Below, piece by piece: positions 53,868 through 62,855 of a stretch of 64,000 nt of DNA (its first letter is position 1; each line of letters starts with the position of its first letter). The DNA is taken from positions 247,087 through 311,086 of the forward strand of contig NZ_JBIGHX010000009.1 of assembly GCF_043555885.1 (NCBI RefSeq). The letters run 5' to 3'. A program made the position numbers and the translations under genes. The stretch is from Pelomonas lactea. GTDB lineage: Bacteria > Pseudomonadota > Gammaproteobacteria > Burkholderiales > Burkholderiaceae_C. The notes below the pieces were generated by a model, which saw nothing but the letters and a program-made list of their open reading frames with translations, had not been told where the DNA came from and ran no database searches.

Positions 53868-54893
53868 ATGCGCCTGCTCGACCTGCCGCCCATCTGGATG
53901 GCACCCATGGCCGGCGAGGCGGCCAGCGCGGCGCTCGTGGCGGCGGTCAGCGCGGGCGGCGGGGTCGGCCAGCTGGGCGCGGCCTACCTGGCGCCGGCGC
54001 GCATCGGCGAGATCGCCGCCGACATCCGCGCCCGCACCGACCGGCCCTTCGGCATCAACCTGTTCTGCCCCCAGCCCTGGCTGCGCGACGACGACGCACT
54101 GGATGACTATCTCGCCCGGCTCGCGCCCTGGCACGGTGAGCTGGGCCTGCCCGCGCCGGTGCGGCCGGAACGCTTCGAGGAAGACTTCGAGGCGCAGCTG
54201 GCAGCCACGGTGGCGGCACGGCCCGCCGTCATCAGCTTCGCCATGGGCGACCCCGGCGTGGCGCGCGTGGCGGCGCTGAAGGCGCAGGGCTTCAGCGTGC
54301 TGGGCACGGCCACGCAGGTGGCCGAGGGGCTGCTGCTGCAGGCCAGCGGCGTGGATGCCGTCATCGCCCAGGGCTTCGAGGCCGGCGGCCATCGGGGAGG
54401 CTTCCTGGGCTCGCCAGAGGGCGCGCTGATCGGCACGATGGCCCTCGTGCCGCAGCTGGTGGATGCGCTGGACATTCCCGTCATCGCCGCCGGCGGCATT
54501 GCCGATGCGCGCGGCGTGGCGGCCGCGCAGGCGCTGGGCGCCAGCGCCGTGACGGTGGGCACGGCCTTCCTGCTGGTGGACGAGTGCCCGCTGTCGCCGG
54601 CCTACCGTGCCGCGTTGCTGGCCGCGCGCGACGCCGACTCGACGCTGACCCGCGCGTTCTCCGGCCGCGCCGCGCGCGGCGTGGCCAACCGCGTCACGCG
54701 CGAGCTGGACGGCGTGGCCCTGCCCGCCTTCCCGCAGCCCAACGCCGCCAGCCGGCCGCTGCGCCAGGCCGCGGCCAAGGTCGGCAACGCCGACTTCATC
54801 AGCCTGTGGGCGGGCCAGGCGCTGCCGGTCAACCGCACGCCCGGCACCGCGGCCGATCTGGTGGCGGCGCTCGCCCGGGGCTGGCGGACGTGA
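53868..54893 (+). CDS. Nitronate monooxygenase-like flavoprotein
   Basis: A 341-aa FMN-dependent TIM-barrel enzyme of the NMO/2-nitropropane dioxygenase family. Motifs: IWMAPMAGE (FMN face), FAMGDP, GFEAGGHRGGFLG with the catalytic His, and VIAAGGIADARGV. It oxidises nitronates or acts as an NAD(P)H:quinone-type reductase. It overlaps creB by four bases (GTGA). Confidence 0.88.
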   Translation: MRLLDLPPIWMAPMAGEAASAALVAAVSAGGGVGQLGAAYLAPARIGEIAADIRARTDRPFGINLFCPQPWLRDDDALDDYLARLAPWHGELGLPAPVRPERFEEDFEAQLAATVAARPAVISFAMGDPGVARVAALKAQGFSVLGTATQVAEGLLLQASGVDAVIAQGFEAGGHRGGFLGSPEGALIGTMALVPQLVDALDIPVIAAGGIADARGVAAAQALGASAVTVGTAFLLVDECPLSPAYRAALLAARDADSTLTRAFSGRAARGVANRVTRELDGVALPAFPQPNAASRPLRQAAAKVGNADFISLWAGQALPVNRTPGTAADLVAALARGWRT

Positions 54894-55549
54894 TCCTGCT
54901 GCTGGAGGACGACCCCGCGATCGCGGACACGGTGCAGTTCGCGCTGCGCCGCGAGGGCTTCACGGTGGAGCACCGCGGCTGGCTGGCCGAGGCGCGCGAG
55001 CGGCTGCGCCAGGCGCCGGCGCCCGAGCTGCTCATCCTGGACATCGGCCTGCCCGACGGCCACGGGCTGGACCTGTGCCGCGAGCTGCGCGCCGGGCCGC
55101 TGAAGCACCTGCCGGTCATCGTGCTGAGCGCCCGCAGCGACGAGATGGACCGCGTGCTGGGGCTGGAGCTGGGCGCCGACGACTACCTCGCCAAGCCCTT
55201 CAGCCCGCGTGAGCTGGTGGCCCGCGTGCGCGCGCTGCTGCGCCGCGCCCAGGCGGTGCCGGCGGCCAGCCCAGGCTTCACCGTCGACGGCTCGCGCGTG
55301 TGGCTGGACGGCACACTGCTGAACCTCACCAAGCTGGAGCTGGGCCTGCTGCTGAAGCTGCTGGCCGCGCCGCAGCGCATCCACTCGCGCGACACGCTGC
55401 TGGACGCCGTCTGGGGCAGCAGCGCCGACAGCGGTGACCGCACGGTGGACACGCACATCAAGACGCTGCGCGCCAAGCTGCGCGAGGCGGCGCCGGCGCG
55501 CGACCCGATCAAGACGCACCGCGGCATGGGCTACTCGCTGGAACCCTGA
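54890..55549 (+). CDS. creB: CreB-like response regulator
   Basis: A 219-aa OmpR-class regulator. Receiver domain 1-120 with phospho-acceptor Asp51 and Lys102; winged-helix DNA-binding domain 125-219. GTG 54890 overlaps the flavoprotein stop. The neighbours creC and creD and a cre-tag identify it as CreB. It probably controls creD and metabolic or lactam-stress genes. Confidence 0.9.
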   Translation: MILLLEDDPAIADTVQFALRREGFTVEHRGWLAEARERLRQAPAPELLILDIGLPDGHGLDLCRELRAGPLKHLPVIVLSARSDEMDRVLGLELGADDYLAKPFSPRELVARVRALLRRAQAVPAASPGFTVDGSRVWLDGTLLNLTKLELGLLLKLLAAPQRIHSRDTLLDAVWGSSADSGDRTVDTHIKTLRAKLREAAPARDPIKTHRGMGYSLEP

Positions 55550-56967
55550 TGCGGCTCGGGCTCAGGGTCTTCTTCGGCTTCTTCCTCATCGCCGGCCTCA
55601 GCGCCGTGCTGCTGCTGAAGGTGTTCCTCGCCGAGGTAAAGCCCAGCGTGCGCGAGGTCATGGAAGACCTGATGGTGGACACCGCCCACCTGCTGGCCGA
55701 GGTGGCCGCCGACGAGCTGGCCAACGGCCCGCCGCGCGCCGACGGGCCGCTGGCCACGCAGCTGCAGCGCTACACGCGCCGCGAGGTGGACGCGTTGATC
55801 TGGGGGCTGCGCAAGCAGACGCTGGACCTGCGCGTCTACGTGACGAACGCCAGCGGCCGCGTCGTGCTGGACTCCGGCACACCGTCGGCCGTGGGCCAGG
55901 ACTACTCGCAGTGGAACGACGTGGTGCTGACGCTGCGCGGCGACTACGGCGCCCGCGCCAGCCCCTACGGCCGCGGCGACAGCACCGTGCTGGTGGTGGC
56001 CGCGCCGGTGCTGAAGGACGGGCGCACGCTGGGCGTCGTCAGCGTGGCCAAGTCGGTGGCCAGCGTGCAGCGCTTCATCGACCGCGCCGAGCGCCGCGTG
56101 TTCTGGGCCGGGGCGGCGCTGCTGGCGGCCAGCCTCATCGTCGGCGTGGCCGTCACGCTGTGGCTGGTGGCCACCGTGCGGCGGCTGCGCCGCTACGCGC
56201 AGCAGGTGCAGGCCGGGCAAAACCTTGCCCCGCCCGACGTGCCCGGCGAGCTGGGCGACCTGGCCCACGCGATGGACGACATGCGCCGCCGGCTGGAGGG
56301 CCGCGAGCAGCTGGAGCACGACGTGCGCGCGCTGACGCACGAGCTGAAGAGCCCGCTGGCCGCGCTGCGCGCCAGCGGCGAGCTGCTGCAGGACGAGCTG
56401 CCCGCCGCCGACCGCCAGCGCTTCGCGGCCCAGGTGCTGGACCAGACCGCCCGGCTGCAGACGCTGGTGGAACGCGTGCTGGCGCTGTCGCAGCTGGAGG
56501 CACAGCTGGGGCTGGGCGAGCGCCGGCGCATCGCGCTGCCGGGCTGGGTCGACGAGCAGCTGGAGCGGCAGGCGCCCCGCCTGGCCCAGCAAGGCCTGCG
56601 CCTGGCGTGGGCGGCGCGGGACGACGCGACGGTGGACGTGGACGCCGCGCTGCTGGAGCTGGCCTTCGGCAACCTGCTGGTGAACGCCATCGACTTCGCG
56701 CCGGCCGGCTCGACGCTGGAACTGGCCGTCAGCGCGGCGCCCACCGAGGTGCGCATCACGCTGCGCGACCACGGCCCCGGCGTGCCCGCTGCGGGCTTCG
56801 CGCAGCTGGGCAAGCGCTTCTTCTCGACGGCCCGGCCGGGCAGCCTCGTCAAGGGCTCGGGCCTGGGGCTGGCGATTGCGCGGCGCGTGGCGGAGCTGCA
56901 TGGCGGGAGGCTGGCGTTCGAGGCGGCGGCGCCGGGGCTGCGGGTGACGATCATCCTGCCGCGCTGA
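55549..56967 (+). CDS. creC: CreC-like sensor histidine kinase
   Basis: A 472-aa membrane kinase: two transmembrane helices (about 8-28 and 185-208) around a periplasmic sensing domain, HAMP (about 208-250), dimerisation with His264 (ALTHELKSPL), and a HATPase domain (GSGLGLAIARRV near the end). ATG 55549 overlaps the creB stop by one base. Confidence 0.9.
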   Translation: MRLGLRVFFGFFLIAGLSAVLLLKVFLAEVKPSVREVMEDLMVDTAHLLAEVAADELANGPPRADGPLATQLQRYTRREVDALIWGLRKQTLDLRVYVTNASGRVVLDSGTPSAVGQDYSQWNDVVLTLRGDYGARASPYGRGDSTVLVVAAPVLKDGRTLGVVSVAKSVASVQRFIDRAERRVFWAGAALLAASLIVGVAVTLWLVATVRRLRRYAQQVQAGQNLAPPDVPGELGDLAHAMDDMRRRLEGREQLEHDVRALTHELKSPLAALRASGELLQDELPAADRQRFAAQVLDQTARLQTLVERVLALSQLEAQLGLGERRRIALPGWVDEQLERQAPRLAQQGLRLAWAARDDATVDVDAALLELAFGNLLVNAIDFAPAGSTLELAVSAAPTEVRITLRDHGPGVPAAGFAQLGKRFFSTARPGSLVKGSGLGLAIARRVAELHGGRLAFEAAAPGLRVTIILPR

Positions 56968-56968
56968 C

Positions 56969-56984
56969 TTCACGCCGGCTTCAC
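56969..56984. promoter_or_regulatory. cre-tag (CreB-binding direct repeat) before creD
   Basis: TTCAC-GCCGGC-TTCAC matches the published CreB box TTCAC-N6-TTCAC exactly. It ends 43 bases before the creD ATG, and a reversed GTGAA follows at 56992-56996. This predicts CreB-dependent expression of creD. Confidence 0.85.
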
Positions 56985-57027
56985 GCAGCACGTGAAGGCC
57001 TCACCGCCGCTGGCGATGCTGGGCGGC

Positions 57028-58326
57028 ATGAACCAAGCCCTCTTCATCAAGCTGGCCATCCTGGCCGCCGTGTCCCTGCTGCTGTGTGTCGTGCTCGCCC
57101 AGATCGGCGGCCTTGTCGGCGAGCGCCGAATGCGCCAGCACGAGGCCGAGCAGAGCGTCGAGCAATCCCAGGCCGGGCCGCAGACGCTGCTGGGCCCGCT
57201 GCTGACCCGCAGCTGCAAGGAGACCTGGGCGCCGTACAAGGACGGCGTGCAGAGCCGCAGCTTCGCGGTGGTGCTGCCGCCGTCGCACCTGCAGGTCGGC
57301 GGGCGCGTCAGCCCCGACCCGCGCTACCGCGGCCTGTTCAAGATCAACAGCTACGCCAGCAAGCTGACGCTGCTGGCGCGCTGGGATGACTTCGACGCGC
57401 TGAACCCGCCCGCGGAGAACGCCGGCGGCCGGGTCGACTGCGGCGACGTCGTCGCGATGTTCTCGGCCAGCGACGCGCGCGGCCTGCGCGACGTCGAGCT
57501 CAAGCGCGACGGCCGCGTGCTGCCCGTGAAGCCCGGCACCACGCACGGCGTGTACCCGTCGGGGCTGCACACCGTGCTGCCGATGCCGCGCAGCGGCGAG
57601 ACGCTGGAGCTGAACCTGAGCGTGGACCTCGTCGGCACGCGCAGCCTGGCCATCATTCCTGCCGCCGCCAGCACGGCCGTCAGCCTGCAGTCCAGCTGGC
57701 CGCACCCGAGCTTCGCCGGGCGCTTTCTGCCGGCCGAACGCGACGTCACCGAAGCCGGCTTCTCGGCCCGCTGGCAGGTGTCCGAGCTGGCCAGCAGCGC
57801 GGCCGCCGATGTCGCCGCCGGCAAGAAGGAACTGGACACGCTGGCCGTTGAACTCATGGACCCCGTGAACCCCTACGTCATGAGCGACCGCGCCATCAAG
57901 TACGGCCTGATGTTCATCGCGCTGACCTTCGTCACCGTGGGCCTCACCGAGTTGCTGACGGGCCGGCGCGTGCACCCGGTGCAATACCTGCTCGTCGGCC
58001 TGGCGCTGAGCCTGTTCTTCCTGCTGCTGCTGAGCCTGTCGGAGCACCTGCCCTTCCTGACGGCCTACGTCATCGCGGCGGCCGCGGCGGCGGTCGTGCT
58101 GACGCAGTACGCCGCCGCCATGCTGGGCGGCTGGTGGCGAGGCCTCGCGTTCGGCGGCGGCATCGCGCTGCTGTACGGCGCGCTGTACGTGCTGCTGAGC
58201 CGTGAGCAGACGGCGCTGGTCATCGGTGCGGTGCTGCTGTTCACCGTGCTGGCCGTGGTGATGACGCTGACGCGCCGGCTGGACTGGTACCGGCTGGGCA
58301 ACGAAAGGCTGGGCCAAGCCGGGTGA
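57028..58326 (+). CDS. creD: CreD-like inner-membrane protein
   Basis: A 432-aa membrane protein with one N-terminal helix (5-25), a large periplasmic domain (about 30-290) and five to six C-terminal helices. CreD family patterns are visible: KIAILAAVSLLL-type first helix and YGLMFIALTFVTVGLTELL. CreD affects envelope stability and beta-lactam/colicin responses; its biochemical role is unknown. ATG 57028 is preferred over ATG 57016. The gene is preceded by the cre-tag. Confidence 0.88.
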   Translation: MNQALFIKLAILAAVSLLLCVVLAQIGGLVGERRMRQHEAEQSVEQSQAGPQTLLGPLLTRSCKETWAPYKDGVQSRSFAVVLPPSHLQVGGRVSPDPRYRGLFKINSYASKLTLLARWDDFDALNPPAENAGGRVDCGDVVAMFSASDARGLRDVELKRDGRVLPVKPGTTHGVYPSGLHTVLPMPRSGETLELNLSVDLVGTRSLAIIPAAASTAVSLQSSWPHPSFAGRFLPAERDVTEAGFSARWQVSELASSAAADVAAGKKELDTLAVELMDPVNPYVMSDRAIKYGLMFIALTFVTVGLTELLTGRRVHPVQYLLVGLALSLFFLLLLSLSEHLPFLTAYVIAAAAAAVVLTQYAAAMLGGWWRGLAFGGGIALLYGALYVLLSREQTALVIGAVLLFTVLAVVMTLTRRLDWYRLGNERLGQAG

Positions 58327-58340
58327 TTTACGCTCGGCCC

Positions 58341-59990
58341 ATGTCCAAAGAAGGCTTCGACTACATCATCGTGGGCGCCGGCACCGCCGGCTGCCTGCTG
58401 GCCAACCGGCTCAGCGCCGACCCGGGCAAGCGCGTGCTGCTCATCGAGGCCGGCGGCAAGGACGACTACCACTGGGTGCACATACCCGTCGGCTACCTGC
58501 ACTGCATCGGCAACCCGCGCACCGACTGGTGCTTCCAGACCGAGGCCGAGCCGGGCCTGAACGGTCGCCGGCTGCGCTACCCGCGCGGCAAGGTGCTGGG
58601 CGGCAGCTCCAGCATCAACGGCATGATCTACATGCGCGGCCAGAGCCGCGACTACGACAACTGGGCCCAGGCCACCGGCGACGACACCTGGCGCTGGGAG
58701 CGCGTGCTGCGCGCCTTCCGCCGCCACGAGCACCACTGGCGGCTGGACGACCCCAAGACCGCGCCCGCCGGCTTTGCCGAGATGCACGGCCACAAGGGCG
58801 AATGGCGCGTGGAGCAGCAGAGGCTGCGCTGGCCCATCCTGGACGCCTTTGCCGCCGCCTGCAGCCAAGCCGGCATCCCGGCCACCAGCGATTTCAATGC
58901 CGGCACCAACGAGGGCGTGGGCTATTTCGAGGTCAACCAGAAGAAGGGCCTGCGCTGGAACACGGCCAAGGCCTTCCTGCGGCCCACCTGCTTCGGCCGC
59001 CCGAACTTCGAGATGTGGACCGGCGCGCAGGTACGCAAGCTGCGCCTGATGCACGACGACGCCGGCCCCCGCTGCGCCGGCGTGGAGGTGCTGACGCCGC
59101 ACGGTGTGGAGCAGCCGTGGCTGAACGCCGGGGGCGAGGTCATCCTGTGCGCCGGCTCAGTAGGCTCACCGCAGATCCTGCAGCTGTCGGGCCTGGGGCC
59201 GGCGCCGCTGCTGCAGGGGCTGGGCATCAAGGTGACGCAGGAGCTGCCGGGCGTGGGCGCCAACCTGCAGGACCATCTGCAGATCCGCGCCGTCTACAAG
59301 GTGCGCGGCGCCCGCACGCTGAACACGCGGGCCGCGTCGCTGGTAGGCAAGGCGCTGATCGGCCTGGAGTACGCGCTGCGCCGCAGCGGGCCCATGAGCA
59401 TGGCGCCCTCGCAGCTGGGCGCGTTCACGCGCAGCAGCCCCGACCGCCTGTGGCCCGACCTGGAGTACCACGTGCAGCCGCTGTCGCTGGACGCCTTCGG
59501 CGAGCCGCTGCACGGCTTCGACGCGTTCACGGCCAGCGTCTGCAACCTCAACCCCACCAGCCGCGGCACGGTGCACATCACGTCGCCCGACGCGGCCGTG
59601 GCGCCGGCCATCCAGCCGCGCTACCTGTCCACTGACGAGGACCGCCGCGTGGCCGCCGAGAGCCTGAAGCTGACGCGTCGCATCGTCGCCCAGCCGGCGC
59701 TGGCGGCCTTTCAGCCCGAGGAATACAAGCCCGGCCCGCAGTTCCAGACCGACGAGGAGCTGGCCCGGCTGGCCGGCGACATCGGCACCACGATCTTCCA
59801 CCCGGTGGGCACCTGCCGCATGGGCCGCAAGGACGACCCCGGCGCCGTCGTCGACTCGCGCCTGCGCGTGCGCGGCGTGACCGGGCTGCGCGTGGCGGAT
59901 GCCAGCGTGATGCCGACGATCACGAGTGGCAACACGGCGTCGCCGACGTTGATGATTGCGGAGAAGTTGGCAGGGTGGTTGGCGGGATGA
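58341..59990 (+). CDS. GMC-family FAD-dependent oxidoreductase (choline-dehydrogenase-like)
   Basis: A 549-aa protein with YIIVGAGTAGCLLANRLS (FAD), RGKVLGGSSSINGMIYMRG and the C-terminal FHPVGTCRMG (catalytic His) and ITSGNTASPTLMIAEK. It oxidises an alcohol to an aldehyde or ketone. Betaine-aldehyde dehydrogenase and betI are not adjacent, so choline is not certain. It is 14 nt after creD; start ATG 58341 is close to a cytosolic N-terminus with no signal peptide. Confidence 0.9.
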   Translation: MSKEGFDYIIVGAGTAGCLLANRLSADPGKRVLLIEAGGKDDYHWVHIPVGYLHCIGNPRTDWCFQTEAEPGLNGRRLRYPRGKVLGGSSSINGMIYMRGQSRDYDNWAQATGDDTWRWERVLRAFRRHEHHWRLDDPKTAPAGFAEMHGHKGEWRVEQQRLRWPILDAFAAACSQAGIPATSDFNAGTNEGVGYFEVNQKKGLRWNTAKAFLRPTCFGRPNFEMWTGAQVRKLRLMHDDAGPRCAGVEVLTPHGVEQPWLNAGGEVILCAGSVGSPQILQLSGLGPAPLLQGLGIKVTQELPGVGANLQDHLQIRAVYKVRGARTLNTRAASLVGKALIGLEYALRRSGPMSMAPSQLGAFTRSSPDRLWPDLEYHVQPLSLDAFGEPLHGFDAFTASVCNLNPTSRGTVHITSPDAAVAPAIQPRYLSTDEDRRVAAESLKLTRRIVAQPALAAFQPEEYKPGPQFQTDEELARLAGDIGTTIFHPVGTCRMGRKDDPGAVVDSRLRVRGVTGLRVADASVMPTITSGNTASPTLMIAEKLAGWLAG

Positions 59991-60027
59991 TGCGGTCGAT
60001 TGTCATCAAGCGCCGTGGGCCGCCCTG

Positions 60028-60471
60028 TCAAATCCACCACTTGTAGCGCGCCCTCCGCCGCTGGTGGATCTCATGGTCGTCGCTCAAACTCTTCTGCTTT
60101 CCGCCACCAAAGACGGCGACCCAGAGGGACAACGCACAAAGCACAAGCCCCACGAGCAAGGCAACGGATTCGTTCTCCAGCCCCCCGCGAATGCCGACGT
60201 AACCGAAGAATATTGCTGCGCAAACAAGAGCGATCCGTCGGAACCAAAGCCAGCCCGTCGCCAGCAGTTTCTCCAGCCTGCCGGGTGGAACATCTGAATC
60301 AAGGTGGTCCTCGAAGAAGACTTCCCAGATGCCCGACAGCATGAACGGCCAGAGAAAGAGTGTCAGCAAAAACGACCGGTGGCCGGCCACAAGCGTCCAT
60401 ATGCTCAGCGCCGTCAGCAGCGCGGCAAGTACGACGACCACGGCTCTCTCCAGCTTTTCCCAGCGTTCCAT
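60028..60471 (-). CDS. Small four-helix membrane protein
   Basis: A 147-aa hydrophobic protein: helices at about 9-27, 35-50 and two in 80-130, with a basic C-terminal tail (HQRRRARYKWWI). Base composition is less GC-rich than the neighbours, which may signal recent acquisition. A longer start at 60528 exists; ATG 60471 is preferred. No family recognised. It is divergent from the radical SAM gene. Confidence 0.65.
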   Translation of the reverse strand: MERWEKLERAVVVVLAALLTALSIWTLVAGHRSFLLTLFLWPFMLSGIWEVFFEDHLDSDVPPGRLEKLLATGWLWFRRIALVCAAIFFGYVGIRGGLENESVALLVGLVLCALSLWVAVFGGGKQKSLSDDHEIHQRRRARYKWWI

Positions 60472-60571
60472 GCACAACTCGTTCAGAACCAAGTGGCCGC
60501 CCAAACAGCCATGAATGTCCGCCTGCAACAGGACGGATCTTCACGATTTTGCGTGCATCGACAATCGAACC

Positions 60572-62482
60572 ATGCAGTCCGCTTCCCCCCGCGTGCTCGC
60601 CGTCATCCCCCCGATGACGCAGCTGAACACGCCCTACCCGTCCACCGCCTACCTGACCGGCTTCCTGCGCTCGCGGCAGATTGATGCGCACCAGGTGGAC
60701 CTGGCGCTGGCGCTGGTGCTGGAGTTGTTCTCGCCCGCCGGGCTCGCGCAGATCCGCGACGCTGTCCAGGCGCTGCCTGACGACCGCCGCACGCCGCAGA
60801 CCGCGTGGTTCGACGCCGAGTTCGACACCCTCGCCGCGGTCACGCCGCGCGTGCTGCGCTTTCTGCAAGGGCAGGACCCCACGCTGGCCCACCGCATCAA
60901 CACGCGCAGCTTCCTGCCCGAGGGCGCGCGCTTCGCGTCGCTGGACCACTACATCGGCGAGGAAGGCGAAGACCCGCTGGCCTGGGCCTTCGGCGCTTTG
61001 GGCCTGCAGGACCGCGCCCGCCACCTGGCCACGCTGTTCCTGAACGACCTGGCCGACGTGCTGCGTGACGCGGTGGACCCGCGCTTCGAGTTCGTGCGCT
61101 ATGCCGAGAAGCTGGCCGCGGCGCAGGCCCACTTCGACCCGCTGGCCGATGCGCTGGCGGAGCCGCCCCACCTCATCGACCGCACGCTGCAGCGGCTCAC
61201 GCTGGATGCGCTGGCGCAGCACAAGCCCGACGTGGTGCTGCTGTCCGTGCCCTTCCCCGGTTCGGTCTACGCGGCGCTGCGCATCGCGCAGGCCATCAAG
61301 GCGGCGCGGCCCGACGTGGTGTGCGTGCTGGGCGGCGGCTACGTGAACACCGAGCTGCGCGAACTGGCCGAGCCGCGGCTGTTCGACTTCGTCGACTACG
61401 TGACGCTGGACGCCGGCGAACGGCCGTTGCTGGCGCTGCTGGAGCACGTGGCCGGCAAGCGCTCGAAGACGCGCCTGGTGCGGACGTTCTGGCGCGACGG
61501 CGCAGAGGTCAGGTACACGAACTTCGTCGAACCCGACGTGCCGTTCGACGACGTCGGCACGCCGACCTGGGACGGCCTGCCGCTGGACCGCTACCTGTCG
61601 CTGCTGGACATGCTCAACCCGATGAACCGGCTGTGGAGCGACGGGCGCTGGAACAAGCTGACCGTGGCGCATGGCTGCTACTGGAAGAAGTGCAGCTTCT
61701 GCGACGTGAGCCTGGACTACATCTCGCGCTACGAGGCGGCCTCCGCCGAGGTGCTGGTGGACCGCATCGAGGCCATCGTCAGGGAGACGGGGCAGACGGG
61801 CTTCCACTTCGTCGACGAGGCCGCGCCGCCCAAGGCGCTGAAGGCACTGGCCGAGGAGCTGATCCGCCGCGGCGTGGCCATCTCGTGGTGGGGCAACATT
61901 CGCTTCGAGAAGACCTTCACGCCCGAGCTGTGCCAGCTGCTGGCCGACAGCGGCTGCATCGCGATCTCGGGCGGGCTGGAGGTGGCGAGCGACCGGCTGC
62001 TGAAGCTGATGAAGAAGGGCGTCAGCGTGGAACAGGTGGCGCGCGTGACCAAGGCGTTTGCCGACGCCGGCGTGCTCGTCCACGCCTACCTGATGTATGG
62101 CTTTCCGATGCAGACGACGCAGGACACCGTGGACGCGCTGGAGTACGTGCGCCAGCTGTTCGAGCACGGCTGCATCCACAGCGGCTTCTTCCACCGCTTT
62201 GCGTGCACCGTGCATTCACCCGTGGGCATGAACCCGGCCGAGTACGGCGTCACGCTGCAGCCGCTGCCGGCGGATGGCCGCTTCGCGAAGAACGACATCG
62301 CCTTCATCGACCCCACGCCGACGGACCACGACGGCCTGGGCCAGGGGCTGAAGAAAGGCCTCTACAACTTCATGCACGGCATCGGCATCGACAGCGACAT
62401 CCGCAGCTGGTTCCCCGTGCGCGTGCCCAAGACCACCGTGCCGCGCCGCTTCGTCGAGCGCGCACTCTCGACGCTCAGCTGA
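60572..62482 (+). CDS. B12-binding-type radical SAM protein with CX4CX2C cysteine motif
   Basis: A 636-aa protein. A cobalamin-binding-like region (about 200-290: PDVVLLSVPFPGSVYAALRIAQ and VLGGGYVN) precedes the radical SAM barrel. The cluster motif is CYWKKCSFC: Cys369, 374 and 377, four residues between the first two instead of the usual three. Methylase, ring contraction and related reactions occur in such proteins; substrate unknown. ATG 60572 is the first after the divergent promoter. It overlaps the next gene by one base. Confidence 0.85.
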   Translation: MQSASPRVLAVIPPMTQLNTPYPSTAYLTGFLRSRQIDAHQVDLALALVLELFSPAGLAQIRDAVQALPDDRRTPQTAWFDAEFDTLAAVTPRVLRFLQGQDPTLAHRINTRSFLPEGARFASLDHYIGEEGEDPLAWAFGALGLQDRARHLATLFLNDLADVLRDAVDPRFEFVRYAEKLAAAQAHFDPLADALAEPPHLIDRTLQRLTLDALAQHKPDVVLLSVPFPGSVYAALRIAQAIKAARPDVVCVLGGGYVNTELRELAEPRLFDFVDYVTLDAGERPLLALLEHVAGKRSKTRLVRTFWRDGAEVRYTNFVEPDVPFDDVGTPTWDGLPLDRYLSLLDMLNPMNRLWSDGRWNKLTVAHGCYWKKCSFCDVSLDYISRYEAASAEVLVDRIEAIVRETGQTGFHFVDEAAPPKALKALAEELIRRGVAISWWGNIRFEKTFTPELCQLLADSGCIAISGGLEVASDRLLKLMKKGVSVEQVARVTKAFADAGVLVHAYLMYGFPMQTTQDTVDALEYVRQLFEHGCIHSGFFHRFACTVHSPVGMNPAEYGVTLQPLPADGRFAKNDIAFIDPTPTDHDGLGQGLKKGLYNFMHGIGIDSDIRSWFPVRVPKTTVPRRFVERALSTLS

Positions 62483-62811
62483 TGTTCACCTCCACCTTCA
62501 CCTTTGCTCCCGGCGCCTACGACGACGAGTTCCACGCGCTCGATGCGCGCATCGCCGACATGGCCCGCGCCATCCCCGGCTACCTGGGCGAGGAGACCTG
62601 GGAGAACACCACGACCGGGCTGGTCTCCAACGTCTACTACTGGGACTCGATGGCAGCGCTGCAGCAGCTGATGGGCGACGCCGGCCACCGCGAGGCCAAG
62701 CAGGCGCAGGCCCGGTGGCTGAAGGGCTACCAGGTCGTCATCGCCGAGGTGGTGCGCAGCTATGGCGACGGCGGCATCCCTCATCCGCTGAAGGACCGGG
62801 CCGCCCGCTGA
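62482..62811 (+). CDS. ABM-type small ferredoxin-like-fold protein
   Basis: A 109-aa protein resembling antibiotic biosynthesis monooxygenases (IPGYLGEETWENTTTG, VYYWDSMAALQQL, GYQVVIAEVVRSY). Some homologues degrade heme or oxidise polyketides. It overlaps the radical SAM stop by one base (TGATG), so it is probably co-translated and acts on or senses the same substrate. Confidence 0.75.
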   Translation: MFTSTFTFAPGAYDDEFHALDARIADMARAIPGYLGEETWENTTTGLVSNVYYWDSMAALQQLMGDAGHREAKQAQARWLKGYQVVIAEVVRSYGDGGIPHPLKDRAAR

Positions 62812-62814
62812 CTT

Positions 62815-62829
62815 TTGTGCAGTGCACAA
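62815..62829. promoter_or_regulatory. Perfect inverted repeat before parA
   Basis: TTGTGCA-G-TGCACAA, two 7-bp arms with one central base, starting four bases after the ABM stop and ending 26 bases before the parA ATG. It looks like an operator for a dimeric regulator. Confidence 0.5.
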
Positions 62830-62855
62830 TCGCTCAATCCAACAGGAGGTGAGCG

